A stretch of 32,556 nucleotides of DNA, taken from positions 1 to 32,556 of the forward strand of contig JAISZB010000263.1 in NCBI GenBank assembly GCA_031269465.1, given 5' to 3'. Numbering within the stretch: position 1 is the stretch's first letter; every line of letters starts with the position of its first letter. Below the pieces are notes generated by a model. The model was not told the DNA's origin and did not search any database. It saw only the letters and a list, made by a program, of their open reading frames with translations. Below, piece by piece: positions 24,767 through 32,336 of the stretch. Origin of the DNA: Clostridiales bacterium. Its GTDB lineage: Bacteria; Bacillota; Clostridia; Lachnospirales; WQUN01. Made by a program: the position numbers and the translations under genes.

Positions 24767-26514
24767 CGGACAGCCTCCGTTTCTGCTTCGAGTCGATTCT
24801 TTGAAACCAGAATGTTAGTGCCTTCGCCCTTTAAAGTTATGTCCTCCCAGGGTTTGCCTGTTTCGCGGGCTAGAATCTCCAGAATACGAGGCTGGCAAAA
24901 GCCGCCCTGGCAACGTCCCATTCCGGCGCGGGTGCGTCTTTTTATGCCGTCTATGTCCATTGGGGGCAGCGGAGAATTCAAAGCGTCCAATATCTCGCCT
25001 TCGGTTATGGTTTCGCATCTGCATATGACATTTCCATATCTGGGGTCTTTGTCTATAAGGGCTGTCTGTTCCTGCCTGCTCAAGCGCCTGAACTCCACAG
25101 GACGCTTCCTGAATGGGCTGTAGGCTTCATTCGGCAGAAGAGGCGCGCCGGATTCATCAGACGCTTTTTTAAGGATCCCTTCAACCATCTCTGCTATCGC
25201 GGGAGCGGCTGCAAGTCCTGGAGACTGGATTCCCCCGACATTTATAAAGCCTTCCGTGACGGGAGACATCTCTATGAGGAAATCCTCCATGTAATCTGAA
25301 GGCCTCTCTCCCGCAAATATCCTTATGATGTCGCTGTAGGAGACTGAGCCTCTGCCCATGGCGTAATCCAGATCCTCGCGCGTAACCGCAAGATCATCCT
25401 TGTCGGGAACCTCGGTCGCTGACGGACCCATAAGGACATTGCCTTCAGGGGTGCAACACATGCCGCCGCCTTTGGATTCGGGATTTTTTTGAGCCTGAGG
25501 CTTGCTGTAAACTTCTGTCAGGCAGTCGAAGTCAGGTTTTCTGGATTTATCGAGTATGGCTATGACGCCTTTTCTCGGGTGAATCGTATAGCATGGATCG
25601 CCTGCCATTTCGGATATTTCGTCGGCGTAAACGCCTGCGCAGTTTATTATGAATTTTGCATTTATAATTCCCTTGCTTGTTACGGCGCCGGAAACTTTCC
25701 CGTTTTTGCGGAGAATGTCCGCGACTGTCGCTCCGAAGATGAACTTGACGCCATTTGCAGCGGCGTTTTCGGCTAGGGCGACAGCCACTTGATATGGTTC
25801 GACCAATCCCATGGAAGGAAGCCATAGCGCGCCTGCTATGTCGTTTATGCCCAAACGGGCGAAACCGCCATCTATTTCGCGCGCCCTTTCGGCGCTTACG
25901 ATCTCCGCCCCGTCCACTCCGTTTAATTTCGCTATGCCGTACGCCTGCTTGAGAGCCGGCATAAGCTTTGCGTCGGTTATGGCGCCCATAGCGCCGCAGC
26001 GGATAAGATCAAAGTCCAGTTCATGGGCCCACTGAGTATACATACGGTTCCCTTTCACGTTGAGCTTCGCTTTGAGAGTCCCCGGCTTGACTGCATGGCC
26101 GGGATGAATATTGCCGTTGTTGGCTTTTGTGGCGCCGGCGGACACATCGCCAGCCATTTCCGCGACGCAGACTTTAAGCTTGTACTTTGAAAGCGTCCGG
26201 GCTATCCCGACTCCGGAGATGCCGGCTCCAATGACGAGAATGTCAGCATCCTCAATGACGCCTTTCTGCCAGCCAGCCGCAATATGCGGAGAATAATCCT
26301 TCTTTGCCGGTGCGCCGCCAGCGCTCAAGCGGTTGACTACATTTTTAACCCCCGGCTGCTTGGCGGCAAGATGGCCGATGCCTACAACTTCATCCCAATT
26401 GCCGCATTCTCCCGATAAGGTCAATATCCCTCTGGCATCTATCCCGCAAGATATTTTGGCTTGCGGATGCACTTCCCTCAATAGCTCTTCGAACTGCAGA
26501 AGCATTGCCTGCAC
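24763..26514 (-). CDS. GlpA-like FAD-dependent dehydrogenase with BON-like N-terminus and [2Fe-2S] domain
   Basis: A 583-residue flavoprotein and first gene of the operon. Residues about 5-65 resemble a BON domain (ARGILTLSGECGNW, then PGVKNVVNRLS). The DAO-type FAD fold starts ADILVIGAGISGVGIA (about 89-105), with the catalytic-domain motif NCAGVYADEISEM and the end GFINVGGIQSPGLAAAPAIAE. The C-terminal BFD-type domain has C498, C500, C535 and C540 for a [2Fe-2S] cluster. The core matches anaerobic glycerol-3-phosphate dehydrogenase GlpA or L-2-hydroxyglutarate oxidase relatives. It probably oxidises a hydroxylated small acid or phosphate ester. Start: GTGCAGGC-type context after AGGGGG, ATG or nearby in-frame ATG three codons later. 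Confidence 0.9.
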   Translation of the reverse strand: MQAMLLQFEELLREVHPQAKISCGIDARGILTLSGECGNWDEVVGIGHLAAKQPGVKNVVNRLSAGGAPAKKDYSPHIAAGWQKGVIEDADILVIGAGISGVGIARTLSKYKLKVCVAEMAGDVSAGATKANNGNIHPGHAVKPGTLKAKLNVKGNRMYTQWAHELDFDLIRCGAMGAITDAKLMPALKQAYGIAKLNGVDGAEIVSAERAREIDGGFARLGINDIAGALWLPSMGLVEPYQVAVALAENAAANGVKFIFGATVADILRKNGKVSGAVTSKGIINAKFIINCAGVYADEISEMAGDPCYTIHPRKGVIAILDKSRKPDFDCLTEVYSKPQAQKNPESKGGGMCCTPEGNVLMGPSATEVPDKDDLAVTREDLDYAMGRGSVSYSDIIRIFAGERPSDYMEDFLIEMSPVTEGFINVGGIQSPGLAAAPAIAEMVEGILKKASDESGAPLLPNEAYSPFRKRPVEFRRLSRQEQTALIDKDPRYGNVICRCETITEGEILDALNSPLPPMDIDGIKRRTRAGMGRCQGGFCQPRILEILARETGKPWEDITLKGEGTNILVSKNRLEAETEAVR

Positions 26515-26551
26515 CCCCTAAAAATAAGGTGATGAAATAAGCTCGTTGTTA

Positions 26552-26571
26552 AGTACAATTTTTTGTACTTA
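26552..26571. promoter_or_regulatory. Palindromic operator of the flavoprotein operon
   Basis: Perfect 8-bp inverted arms AAGTACAA and TTGTACTT separated by TTTT, 38 bases before the first start codon and directly downstream of the likely -10. The position over the start point of transcription fits a repressor site. A GntR-like winged-helix protein (the YhfZ-type regulator at 28605-29582) is a candidate binder. Confidence 0.65.
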
Positions 26572-26573
26572 TA

Positions 26574-26601
26574 CTCTAGCATGTATCTATTTCAATGTCA
26601 A
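26574..26601 (-). promoter_or_regulatory. Promoter of the flavoprotein operon
   Basis: A perfect consensus TTGACA (26596-26601) on the minus strand is followed after 16-17 bases by TAGAGT as a modest -10. The palindromic operator begins within a few bases of the -10. All genes down to the terminator at 16149 follow in the same direction. Confidence 0.6.
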
Positions 26602-26794
26602 GGAAGTCGAGAAGCCAGAGCATATTTAAAAGCTATTGCAACACTTTGATATTCCCGGCATATATTATAGAAGGCGCTCAATTAAAGGGATAATTTGAAA
26701 AACTGTTTGCAAGTCAAATATCTTAGGTCATTTAGCCTGAATGCCGCATGCAGCCGTCGCGCTTAAATCGGAGTCCGAATATCGGCTTCCGCGT

Positions 26795-26842
26795 CCTATA
26801 ATAAGACTCCAAAATAGGCTGCTTCATATGCAAATAGGCATA
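26795..26842. repeat. Palindromic element family 1, right half only
   Basis: GACTCCAAAATAGG, then CTGCTTCATATG, then CAAATAGGCATA matches the right arm and outer end of complete copies. The left arm is absent. Confidence 0.6.
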
Positions 26843-26872
26843 AGAGAGATGAAAATGAGCGCCCTTAATATC

Positions 26873-26922
26873 TGCTGATTTGCACTGAAAGCCTTTTAGA
26901 TGCATTTGAGAGCAAATCGGCA
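26873..26922. repeat. Palindromic element family 1, core-less copy
   Basis: TGCTGATTTGC (26873) and GCAAATCGGCA (26912-26922) are the outer ends of the family brought together around a 28-base loop, with the usual GGAGCTTG core missing. Confidence 0.55.
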
Positions 26923-26930
26923 TCACAGCA

Positions 26931-26944
26931 TGTCAGCGCTGACA
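26931..26944. promoter_or_regulatory. 14-bp perfect palindrome, possible protein site
   Basis: TGTCAGCGCTGACA is self-complementary over its full length and lies about 100 bases before the tail-like gene. It has no clear family match; it could be an operator or chance. Confidence 0.25.
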
Positions 26945-27046
26945 ATGAGCAAGGGCTGACCGCAGGCGCAAGCTCGCAAAGCTTAAAGCGCTAGGAAGCG
27001 TTTGCAAACCCAGTTGGAGGCGGCTGAGAAAAGCGGGAGGTTTTTT

Positions 27047-27784
27047 ATGGGTTTAGTAAAGTTCAAAAAGAATTTAACTGAGAGCCAGTACTTGGCTCTA
27101 GAGGAAAAAAATGCTGAGACCTTGTATTTTCTTTCCGATACCAAGGCAATCTATCTCGGCTCTGAGCAGTACGGAGGAGCTGATCTCAGCGAATGGCTGA
27201 CGGACACGATTGACGCTTCCAGCACGGATCAACAGGTGCCTGTGGCATCGGCGGTATATGACGCCTTTTCCAAGATTGCGCCTGTATGGGATTCCGAGAC
27301 GGCATCAGGAGATATGCTCAGCGGAGGAAATAGCGGCTCAAGTTCCGGCCAGTGGCTGGAATACATCAAGCAGGTAAAGACGACAGACAGCTGGACGATA
27401 GGATATGGCGTCTACGGAAGCGAGTCGTATTTCCAGTCTGATGGAAAAACCGCAAGATTCATTTTGCAATTCGTCACATCAGATTTTAGGTATGAATCCG
27501 AGAAGCGCCTGGCCAATTCTTTGATTATTGAGAGCCTTCCTAAAAAGCTGAGGCCCCTGACGAATGTGGAGATACCGTATACGTCCCACACCGATAGCGG
27601 CAACAGGGATGCTGTGCAGGGCGCGTGCGGCTCTCTCTACTTTGAAACTAACGGCAGAGTTTCCCAGTCCAATAATGTCTTGTCTTTAGAAAACGGGGGA
27701 GGCGGCGCAATCATCATGTTTTCTTGCGGGTGGTATCCTGTCGCTGAAGTTCCAGACGCTCCGCTGGAAGAGGATGACGAGTAA
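27047..27784 (+). CDS. Orphan phage-tail/fibre-like protein
   Basis: A 245-residue protein that begins GLVKFKKNLTESQYLALEEK and continues NAETLYFLSDTKAIYLGSE. This is the conserved N-terminal block of many phage or tailocin fibre and baseplate-associated proteins from gut Bacillota. A linker TIDASSTDQQVPVASAVYDAF follows, then a Ser/Gly stretch, then a beta-rich C-terminal domain ending in an acidic tail. ATG at 27047 has GGGAGG 6 bases upstream; an earlier in-frame ATG at 27002 lacks a site. No other phage structural gene is near, so it is an orphan. It could be a leftover of a prophage or a reused surface/receptor-binding module. Confidence 0.6.
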   Translation: MGLVKFKKNLTESQYLALEEKNAETLYFLSDTKAIYLGSEQYGGADLSEWLTDTIDASSTDQQVPVASAVYDAFSKIAPVWDSETASGDMLSGGNSGSSSGQWLEYIKQVKTTDSWTIGYGVYGSESYFQSDGKTARFILQFVTSDFRYESEKRLANSLIIESLPKKLRPLTNVEIPYTSHTDSGNRDAVQGACGSLYFETNGRVSQSNNVLSLENGGGGAIIMFSCGWYPVAEVPDAPLEEDDE

Positions 27785-27833
27785 AAGGCTTGTAGCGCCG
27801 AGATTTGCGCCGGCGCGAGCTAGATATGCGCGA

Positions 27834-27934
27834 TATGCTGATTTCCATATGAATCTGCCTGCTGGCGGCTTGAACATGCATGGTGAAGGTGGACAGTCAG
27901 CTGCAATGGGCAGATACGAGTGCAAATCAGTATA
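27834..27934. repeat. Palindromic element family 1, degenerate copy
   Basis: Outer ends TATGCTGATTTCCATATGAA and GTGCAAATCAGTATA are inverted, with CTGCC...GGGCAG inside. The GGAGCTTG core is worn. Confidence 0.5.
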
Positions 27935-27997
27935 ATTATAGGAAGTCAGAATTTAGAAGTTAAGAAATTAGCAATCAGGTGGAAAGGTTTATTCCAA

Positions 27998-28100
27998 TGC
28001 TGATTGCATATGAAATATCCTGTTTTGGAGCTTTGCTGTGCAGGGCCTCTGGATAATCAAGCTCCAAAACAGGCGCATTTGGCTGCAAATCGGCGGCATA
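27998..28100. repeat. Palindromic element family 1, full copy
   Basis: TGCTGATTGCATATGAAAT at the left and ATTTGGCTGCAAATCGGCG at the right are the outer arms. CCTGTTTTGGAGCTT and AAGCTCCAAAACAGG (28019-28073) are the inner stem with perfect 13-bp pairing. Confidence 0.8.
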
Positions 28101-28363
28101 GCCATTTGCAATTCTAGAAATCTTAAATTTAAAGCGTTTTTTATGGCTGTTCAGGAACCCAAAGCCTCCCGCAAGAATTTGACGCTAAGGCATATCCTCC
28201 AAGCAGGGCATTTTTGAAAGATTATTTGACGCGAAGGATCTTTGACGCATCAGCGGTTAATGAATGATCTTGCGCCAAAATCAGTGAACTGCCTGCGCAA
28301 CAGGATGCAACAACGCATCAATCCGCCAGTTTTGCGGCTGGATTAACGGTCGGTTCAATGCGC

Positions 28364-28500
28364 ATGGCGATTTGCAGCCAAATATGCCTATAATGGTTCT
28401 TGACTGTATTCTGGCGCAGATATTCATAAATGCGTGAATTCAGCGCTCTCACTCTGTACAGTCAAGCTCCATTATGGGAAGTTTATATGAGATCAGCATA
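28364..28500. repeat. Palindromic element family 1, full copy
   Basis: The left outer arm GGCGATTTGCAGCCAAAT leads into CCTATAATGG-TCTTGACTGTA, which pairs with TACAGTCAAGCTCCATTATGGG ending at 28478. The right end GATCAGCATA closes it. The loop carries a 60-base insert with its own small dyads. Confidence 0.75.
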
Positions 28501-28604
28501 ATCAGGGCGCTGATGCGCATGGAAGAGCTTGAGTTTTTGGGCTTGATTGCGCAATAAGCGATTATCAAGAGAATTAGCATAAACCTGGCCTATGCTGGAC
28601 GAGT

Positions 28605-29582
28605 TCAGAAATACTGTGCTTGAGCGCGTCCTTCGACTACGTCTGCCTGCATCTGAGCTATCTCTGAATCCCTAAGGTATTTTCTGAGAATGTCTCCGAT
28701 TGCCAGATTGTCTTTGTGTATAAGCACGCAGGGGCGCAACGAGTCCCTTTGATCCGCTATGGGCAGGGGCCAGGCATATATTCCTGGAGCCCTCATCCAT
28801 TCGTCGTTGTTGAAGACGACGGCATCCACCGCCCCTGAGGAAAACAGGGCGTGGGATGTAGTGAAGGCGCATGGGACTATTTCAACATTTTTGCCCTGGC
28901 ATAGATTGAGAGTCAGCATGTACTGATCGGTGCTCTTGGGATCTGCAGCCATTTTCATTCCGTCTTTGACTTCGCTGACGCTTGGATCCCTGGTGCAGAG
29001 TACATAGGGCTTGGCATAGAGGCTCGCGCTTAGAGCGGTTGCCGCTGCAAGCTCTGGATGCCTCTCAACATGAACCTGCGCTGATTTCTCGGATACAACG
29101 ACAAAGTCGTACACTCGCCTGAGAAGCGCATCCACTCGGTTTTCTGCAGCTTGTACGAAAGCGAAGGTGAATGGCACTGGACAGTCGTTCATCATCCTGC
29201 AAATGCCGGTTGCGAGCCCGGCAAGAATAAGCGTGAGAGGAGTGGGCATCGAGCCGGTTATAAAGTTCAAATTTCCAAGCCGGAATAGTGCGGGTACGTC
29301 TATAGCTGATATGAAGGTCCCCATCTTTCCTTTCTTCAATAGACAGACGCCCCCTTCATCCTGAAGATGCTTCAGGGCGTTTTGCACTAATCCCCTGGAC
29401 GAACCTGTAAAGTCAACAAGCTCTTGAAGAGTGGGTATCCTGTCTCCTGCGCTGGCGCCAATGAGGATCCTTGCAATTGCAGTAATTACATACCAGGTCT
29501 TTTTATACTGCGGGTTGTTCATATCAGTCGCCGATGCCAAAAAATCATGAAACCTTATAGCAAGAGGCCGCTTGTCTGTCAT
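28605..29582 (-). CDS. yhfZ: YhfZ-type transcriptional regulator (GntR-like winged helix plus binding domain)
   Basis: A 325-residue regulator. Residues about 30-95 form a GntR-like winged helix (RIPTLQELVDFTGSSRGLVQ, then NALKHLQDEGG and a KKGKMGTFI wing). The rest is a periplasmic-binding-protein-like effector domain typical of YhfZ (AGLATGICRMM, VYDFVVVSEKSA, SSGAVDAVVFNNDEW). The length is close to the E. coli protein, about 300. It acts in the cytoplasm as a ligand-responsive DNA-binding protein. It is separated from the flavoprotein operon by the tail-like gene and repeats but is the only regulator near it, so it may bind the palindrome at 26552. The ribosome site is weak (GCGGA). Confidence 0.82.
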   Translation of the reverse strand: MTDKRPLAIRFHDFLASATDMNNPQYKKTWYVITAIARILIGASAGDRIPTLQELVDFTGSSRGLVQNALKHLQDEGGVCLLKKGKMGTFISAIDVPALFRLGNLNFITGSMPTPLTLILAGLATGICRMMNDCPVPFTFAFVQAAENRVDALLRRVYDFVVVSEKSAQVHVERHPELAAATALSASLYAKPYVLCTRDPSVSEVKDGMKMAADPKSTDQYMLTLNLCQGKNVEIVPCAFTTSHALFSSGAVDAVVFNNDEWMRAPGIYAWPLPIADQRDSLRPCVLIHKDNLAIGDILRKYLRDSEIAQMQADVVEGRAQAQYF

Positions 29583-29698
29583 TCGTCCGCTATTTCAAGC
29601 TTCACTGCGCATTTACGCCGAAACCGCACCATTAGGCGTCTCACATCATCCCATGAGCGCTCAAATTCTCCGCGACGATTGCTTCCGGCTTGCCTCCC

Positions 29699-29804
29699 TA
29701 TACCGATATTCAGTCAAATGCACCTATTTTGAAGCTTGATTGCGCTCTTTCACGTTGAATAATCAAGCTAAAATCGGAACTATCTATGCAAATCAGTATA
29801 TATT
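29699..29804. repeat. Palindromic element family 1, full copy
   Basis: The left arm TACCGATATTCAGTCAAATG and core CCTATTTTGAAGCTTGATT pair with AATCAAGCTAAAAT and the right arm TATGCAAATCAGTATATA. One of the shortest complete copies. Confidence 0.8.
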
Positions 29805-29895
29805 GCAGGTTTTTTGGCATCGTCCCCCCTTCATCGCATTTTTTATTTCGCTCTGACTGCCTCTTTCGGAATTGCCTGATCATTTCATACTGCCG

Positions 29896-29995
29896 CTAGT
29901 GCTGTCGCGCTTAATTGCGTGACATGCTTTTAGCCTGTAGAATGCTTAATTATAGCCAAATAGGACTGTAGAGCATTTAAGACTGTCTGCACTAG
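29896..29995. repeat. Family 2 repeat, 100-bp CTAG-bounded element, copy 2
   Basis: It begins CTAGTGCTGTCGCGC and ends CTGCACTAG, exactly 100 bp, as does the copy at 14647. CTAGTGC at both ends is inverted, and CTTAATTGC / GCATTTAAG pair inside, so it is an imperfect palindrome. Confidence 0.8.
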
Positions 29996-30052
29996 GCTTT
30001 AAGCCGATCCCTCTAAAGTTTCTTTTCAGGCCGCTATCTTTTCACTCTATGA

Positions 30053-30117
30053 CCATTGCAGTCAAATGTACGCCGATTTTGCAGCTTGACGCATCCATAT
30101 GCAGATCAGAGTACATA
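30053..30117. repeat. Palindromic element family 1, partial copy
   Basis: CATTGCAGTCAAATGTACGCC and TTTTGCAGCTTGAC give the left half. Then CATATGCAGATCAG gives a right outer end directly, without a right core arm. Confidence 0.5.
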
Positions 30118-30180
30118 TCCTGATGAAGCTCATCAGCATTTTTCTTTGAGATATTCGGCAGTTTAATATTGCAAGCTTGT

Positions 30181-30350
30181 TATGCCATTGAAGTTAAACG
30201 CACCTATTTTGGAGGCCTATTATCCATAGAAGAGCTGTATAGTCAGGCTCCATGGGAAATTCTCATGCAGAAAAGCAGAGCAGTCAAACGGATCTAGGAA
30301 CTTCATATGAAAATCAGCATAGGCGCGCTTGACTGCATATCAGTATAATA
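30181..30350. repeat. Palindromic element family 1, long or compound copy
   Basis: TATGCCATTGAAGTTAAACG, CACCTATTTTGGAGGCC, then AGTCAGGCTCCATGGGA form a core. Further on CATATGAAAATCAGCATA and GACTGCATATCAGTATA give two right ends, so two copies may be fused. Confidence 0.6.
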
Positions 30351-30464
30351 AGCATAACACTTTTCCTCCTAAATTTCACCAATTATATTGCTGATTTTTA
30401 AGTTTAAATTAGCTTTTGAAACCTATTTTAGCTTGAGGGGAATGATCACAGCGGCTTTTAACTA

Positions 30465-30489
30465 TTATATGCCGATTTGCGGCTTAAAG
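30465..30489. repeat. Palindromic element family 1, left end of a copy split by the IS
   Basis: TATATGCCGATTTGCGGCTT is a normal left outer arm and stops where the IS begins. The matching core and right end resume at 31754. Confidence 0.6.
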
Positions 30490-31753
30490 TGAACCCTCTT
30501 GTCAAGACAAAATTTCAATAAATTTTAAGTTAGGTAATCGATAGCAAAGTGTAGTCAAGAGAAGGGTTGAGATTTTATTAATGAGAGCAGTTTTCATTAA
30601 AAAAATACTACACGACCTTGATTACACGGAAACTGCCAACCATAATTAGGAAGCGGCTTTGCGAAGCGCTTTTCTTCGCAAAGCCCTTATCTACTTCTTT
30701 TTTATCCAGCGAGTCGAAGCCCCCCTCTATTCACCAGATCGAAAATGCATTTCCGAAGGCGTTAGATACCCCAGGCTCTGATGAGGGCGTTCGTTATTAT
30801 AATAAGCTATATACCGATTAATCCCCGTCCGGGCTTCTCTAGGCGCATCATATGAATTTAGGCAGACATTTTCGTATTTTACAGTCCGCCATAACCTCTC
30901 TATAAATATATTGTCATAAGCCCGACCTCTGTGATCCATACTTATTTCCGAGCCTGCATTTAAAAATAAGCAGGTATATTTCGGATGGCTGCCTTGATCA
31001 CTGTTCATAATTGCCGGCGTTGACTTTTTTAATGCGTTTTCACATGTTTCCAAAACAAACCCTATTTCAAGAGCATCGTTTATCATCCATTCAATCACAT
31101 ATCGGGAATGCCAGTCTAAAATAGCAACCAGATAGAGCCATGAGCGGCGTATTGGCATGTACGCAATATCTATGCTCCATACATGATCCGGCTTGTCTAT
31201 GGTCAGTCCCGCTAATAAATACGGATGCACTTTATTTACCGGATTCGGTTTACTGGTGTTTTGACGAGGATGCACAGCCTGCATCCCCATCTCCCTCATG
31301 TGCCTGAGAACGGATTTGCGGTTTATCACTAACCCTTCGCATTTTCTTAACCACACGGCAATGCGGCGGCATCCAAATTCAGGATGCTTCGTATAGATAC
31401 GGTCTATTGTTGCTTTTAGTGATAAATCCTCCTCACTTGGCTTGTGTGGCTTGTAATATAGAATCTTGTGCTGTTGATGCCAAGCAGATCCGCTTGTACA
31501 GACACGGGAATGTTTCTCAAATGTGGTTCCACCATAGCCAGCCGTGCGTTTCGACAGGCATTAGATTCCAGATTTGGCAATCCGCTGACCTCTTTTGTTT
31601 TCCAGCGGGTCAGCATATTCGGATGCACATTGTTCCTTGAGGCTATCTCGTTTAATGTGCTTTCGCCTCGTAGTACTTCCATCACCAGTTTTGCCTTTTC
31701 TTCAGCGAACCTAACTTATTTTCCATTCTTTTTTGTCTTAAATACTGGTTTCA
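30490..31753. mobile_element. IS3-family insertion sequence, inactive
   Basis: About 1264 bp. Imperfect terminal inverted repeats begin TGAACCCTCTTGTCAAGACA on the left and TGAAACCAGTATTTAAGACA on the right (reverse strand), and both continue to AAGTTAGG about 40 bases in. The transposase frames run on the minus strand. No clear target duplication is visible. The copy carries lesions in both frames. Confidence 0.8.
30655..30685. terminator. Perfect hairpin near the IS end
   Basis: GGCTTTGCGAAG (30655-30666) and CTTCGCAAAGCC (30674-30685) form a 12-bp stem with a 7-base loop. On the plus strand a T-rich stretch follows. Inside the IS, 42 bases after the transposase stop, so it probably insulates or terminates transposase transcription. 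Confidence 0.5.
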
Positions 31754-31754
31754 T
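30727..31754 (-). pseudogene. IS3-family transposase remnant (OrfA/OrfB)
   Basis: The OrfA part has MKPVFKTKKNGK followed at once by TAA, then VRFAEEKAKLVMEVLRGEST and a helix-turn-helix NEIASRNNVHPNMLTRWK. It continues, after loss of the usual coiled-coil region, directly into OrfB sequence (LAMVEPH, LLGINSTRFY). A TA insertion at about 31458 then shifts the frame. The OrfB part (open from 31356 and silently from further upstream) reads HPEFGCRRIAVWLRK, DHVWSIDIAYMP, MNSDQGS, DNIFIERLWR and NNERPHQSLGYLTPSE. The three DDE residues are intact. The premature stop, the deletion and the frameshift together make it inactive. Confidence 0.85.
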
Positions 31755-31832
31755 TATAGTTCCTATTTCAGCTTGGCTGTCATCCTGCGCTTCAAGCTCC
31801 GAAATTGGAGCTTTCGCTGAGAATCAGTATAC
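31754..31832. repeat. Palindromic element family 1, core and right end of the split copy
   Basis: CCTATTTCAGCTTGGCTGTC, then TTCAAGCTCCGAAATTGGAGC and GAATCAGTATA continue the copy whose left arm ends at 30489. AAGCTCC/GGAGCTT makes a perfect local hairpin. Confidence 0.6.
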
Positions 31833-31986
31833 TAAAATGTCTGAAAACGCCAAGGGATTATTCTGAAGATGGATAAAAATGAAACTTAAATATATAAGAA
31901 TGGATGATAATGCCATAACTAGGCTTTTCTTGAACCGAATTTCATTCAGCAATGATAAATTAATTATTTATCTTTTGAAAAAAGCA

Positions 31987-32015
31987 TTGACAATTTTGTT
32001 TATATGTTATAAACT
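31987..32015 (+). promoter_or_regulatory. Candidate promoter
   Basis: Perfect TTGACA (31987-31992) with TAAACT after 17 bases, in a very AT-rich stretch. Only a short open frame lies downstream, so it may be what is left of a lost gene. Confidence 0.45.
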
Positions 32016-32024
32016 GAATGCAAC

Positions 32025-32129
32025 ATGACGCTAAGTCATGGCAATAAATCAATTCTTGAGTTAGAATTCACAGTGGTTTTTCGTCAAAATGCTTTGCTAG
32101 CCAATCTTAAGAGAAATTGCCTTTTTTAG
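32025..32129 (+). CDS. Possible truncated gene start
   Basis: A 34-codon frame beginning MTLSHGNKSILELEFTVVF and then RQNALLANLKRN. It starts 10 bases after the candidate -10 and stops in CCTTTTTTAG, which resembles the start of a family 1 core arm. There is no ribosome site. It may be the 5' stub of a gene cut by a repeat; not recognised. Confidence 0.2.
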   Translation: MTLSHGNKSILELEFTVVFRQNALLANLKRNCLF

Positions 32130-32336
32130 CGTTTCTTGCATCTGATTATGCCTTGCCTTAATGTACAAAAAAGTGGCACATTAAATGTGATGGAATTCTG
32201 CAAACCATTAATCTGTGGGTTATCATTTCAACTCTATGCGCTTAAGTACAAAAAAATGTATATTCGGGTCAAGGAAAGATATTGCGGTTCCTGCCCAATG
32301 GCTTTATCTGAGAGGGCGGATACGCGTGCTGTTGCT

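Larger units (their letters stand above)
26515..27046. other. Control region and repeat remnants upstream of the flavoprotein operon
   Basis: 532 bases without a gene. It holds the promoter and operator of the minus-strand operon (26552-26601), half of a family 1 palindrome (26795-26842), a core-less copy (26873-26922) and a 14-bp perfect palindrome (26931-26944). A minus-strand open stretch at 26732-26926 is encoded almost entirely by repeat sequence and is not a gene. Confidence 0.6.
27785..28604. other. Gene-free stretch packed with palindromic repeats
   Basis: 820 bases without a defensible gene. Three family 1 copies (27834, 27998, 28364) account for about 340 bases. The part between 28101 and 28363 has several dyads (for example AATCCGCCAG...CTGGATT near 28320) and no open frame with a ribosome site. 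No terminator for the regulator gene that ends at 28605 was identified. Confidence 0.5.
29583..30489. other. Gene-free stretch with repeats
   Basis: About 900 bases without a gene up to the insertion sequence. It contains family 1 copies at 29699, 30053 and 30181, one family 2 copy at 29896, a lone left core arm at about 30411 (CCTATTTTAGCTTGAGG) and the left end of a split copy at 30465. Confidence 0.55.

Noticed and set aside
26732-26926. 64-codon minus-strand frame in the operon control region
   Set aside because: Almost the whole frame is read from palindrome fragments; the same peptide-like strings arise wherever the repeat occurs.
27794-27815. GCGCCG / CGGCGC hairpin just after the tail-like gene as a terminator
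   Set aside because: A 6-bp stem with a 10-base loop and no T-run; too weak to call.
26795-30350. CRISPR array
   Set aside because: Repeats are 100-140 bp, palindromic, divergent and irregularly spaced in both orientations. There are no uniform spacers and no cas genes.
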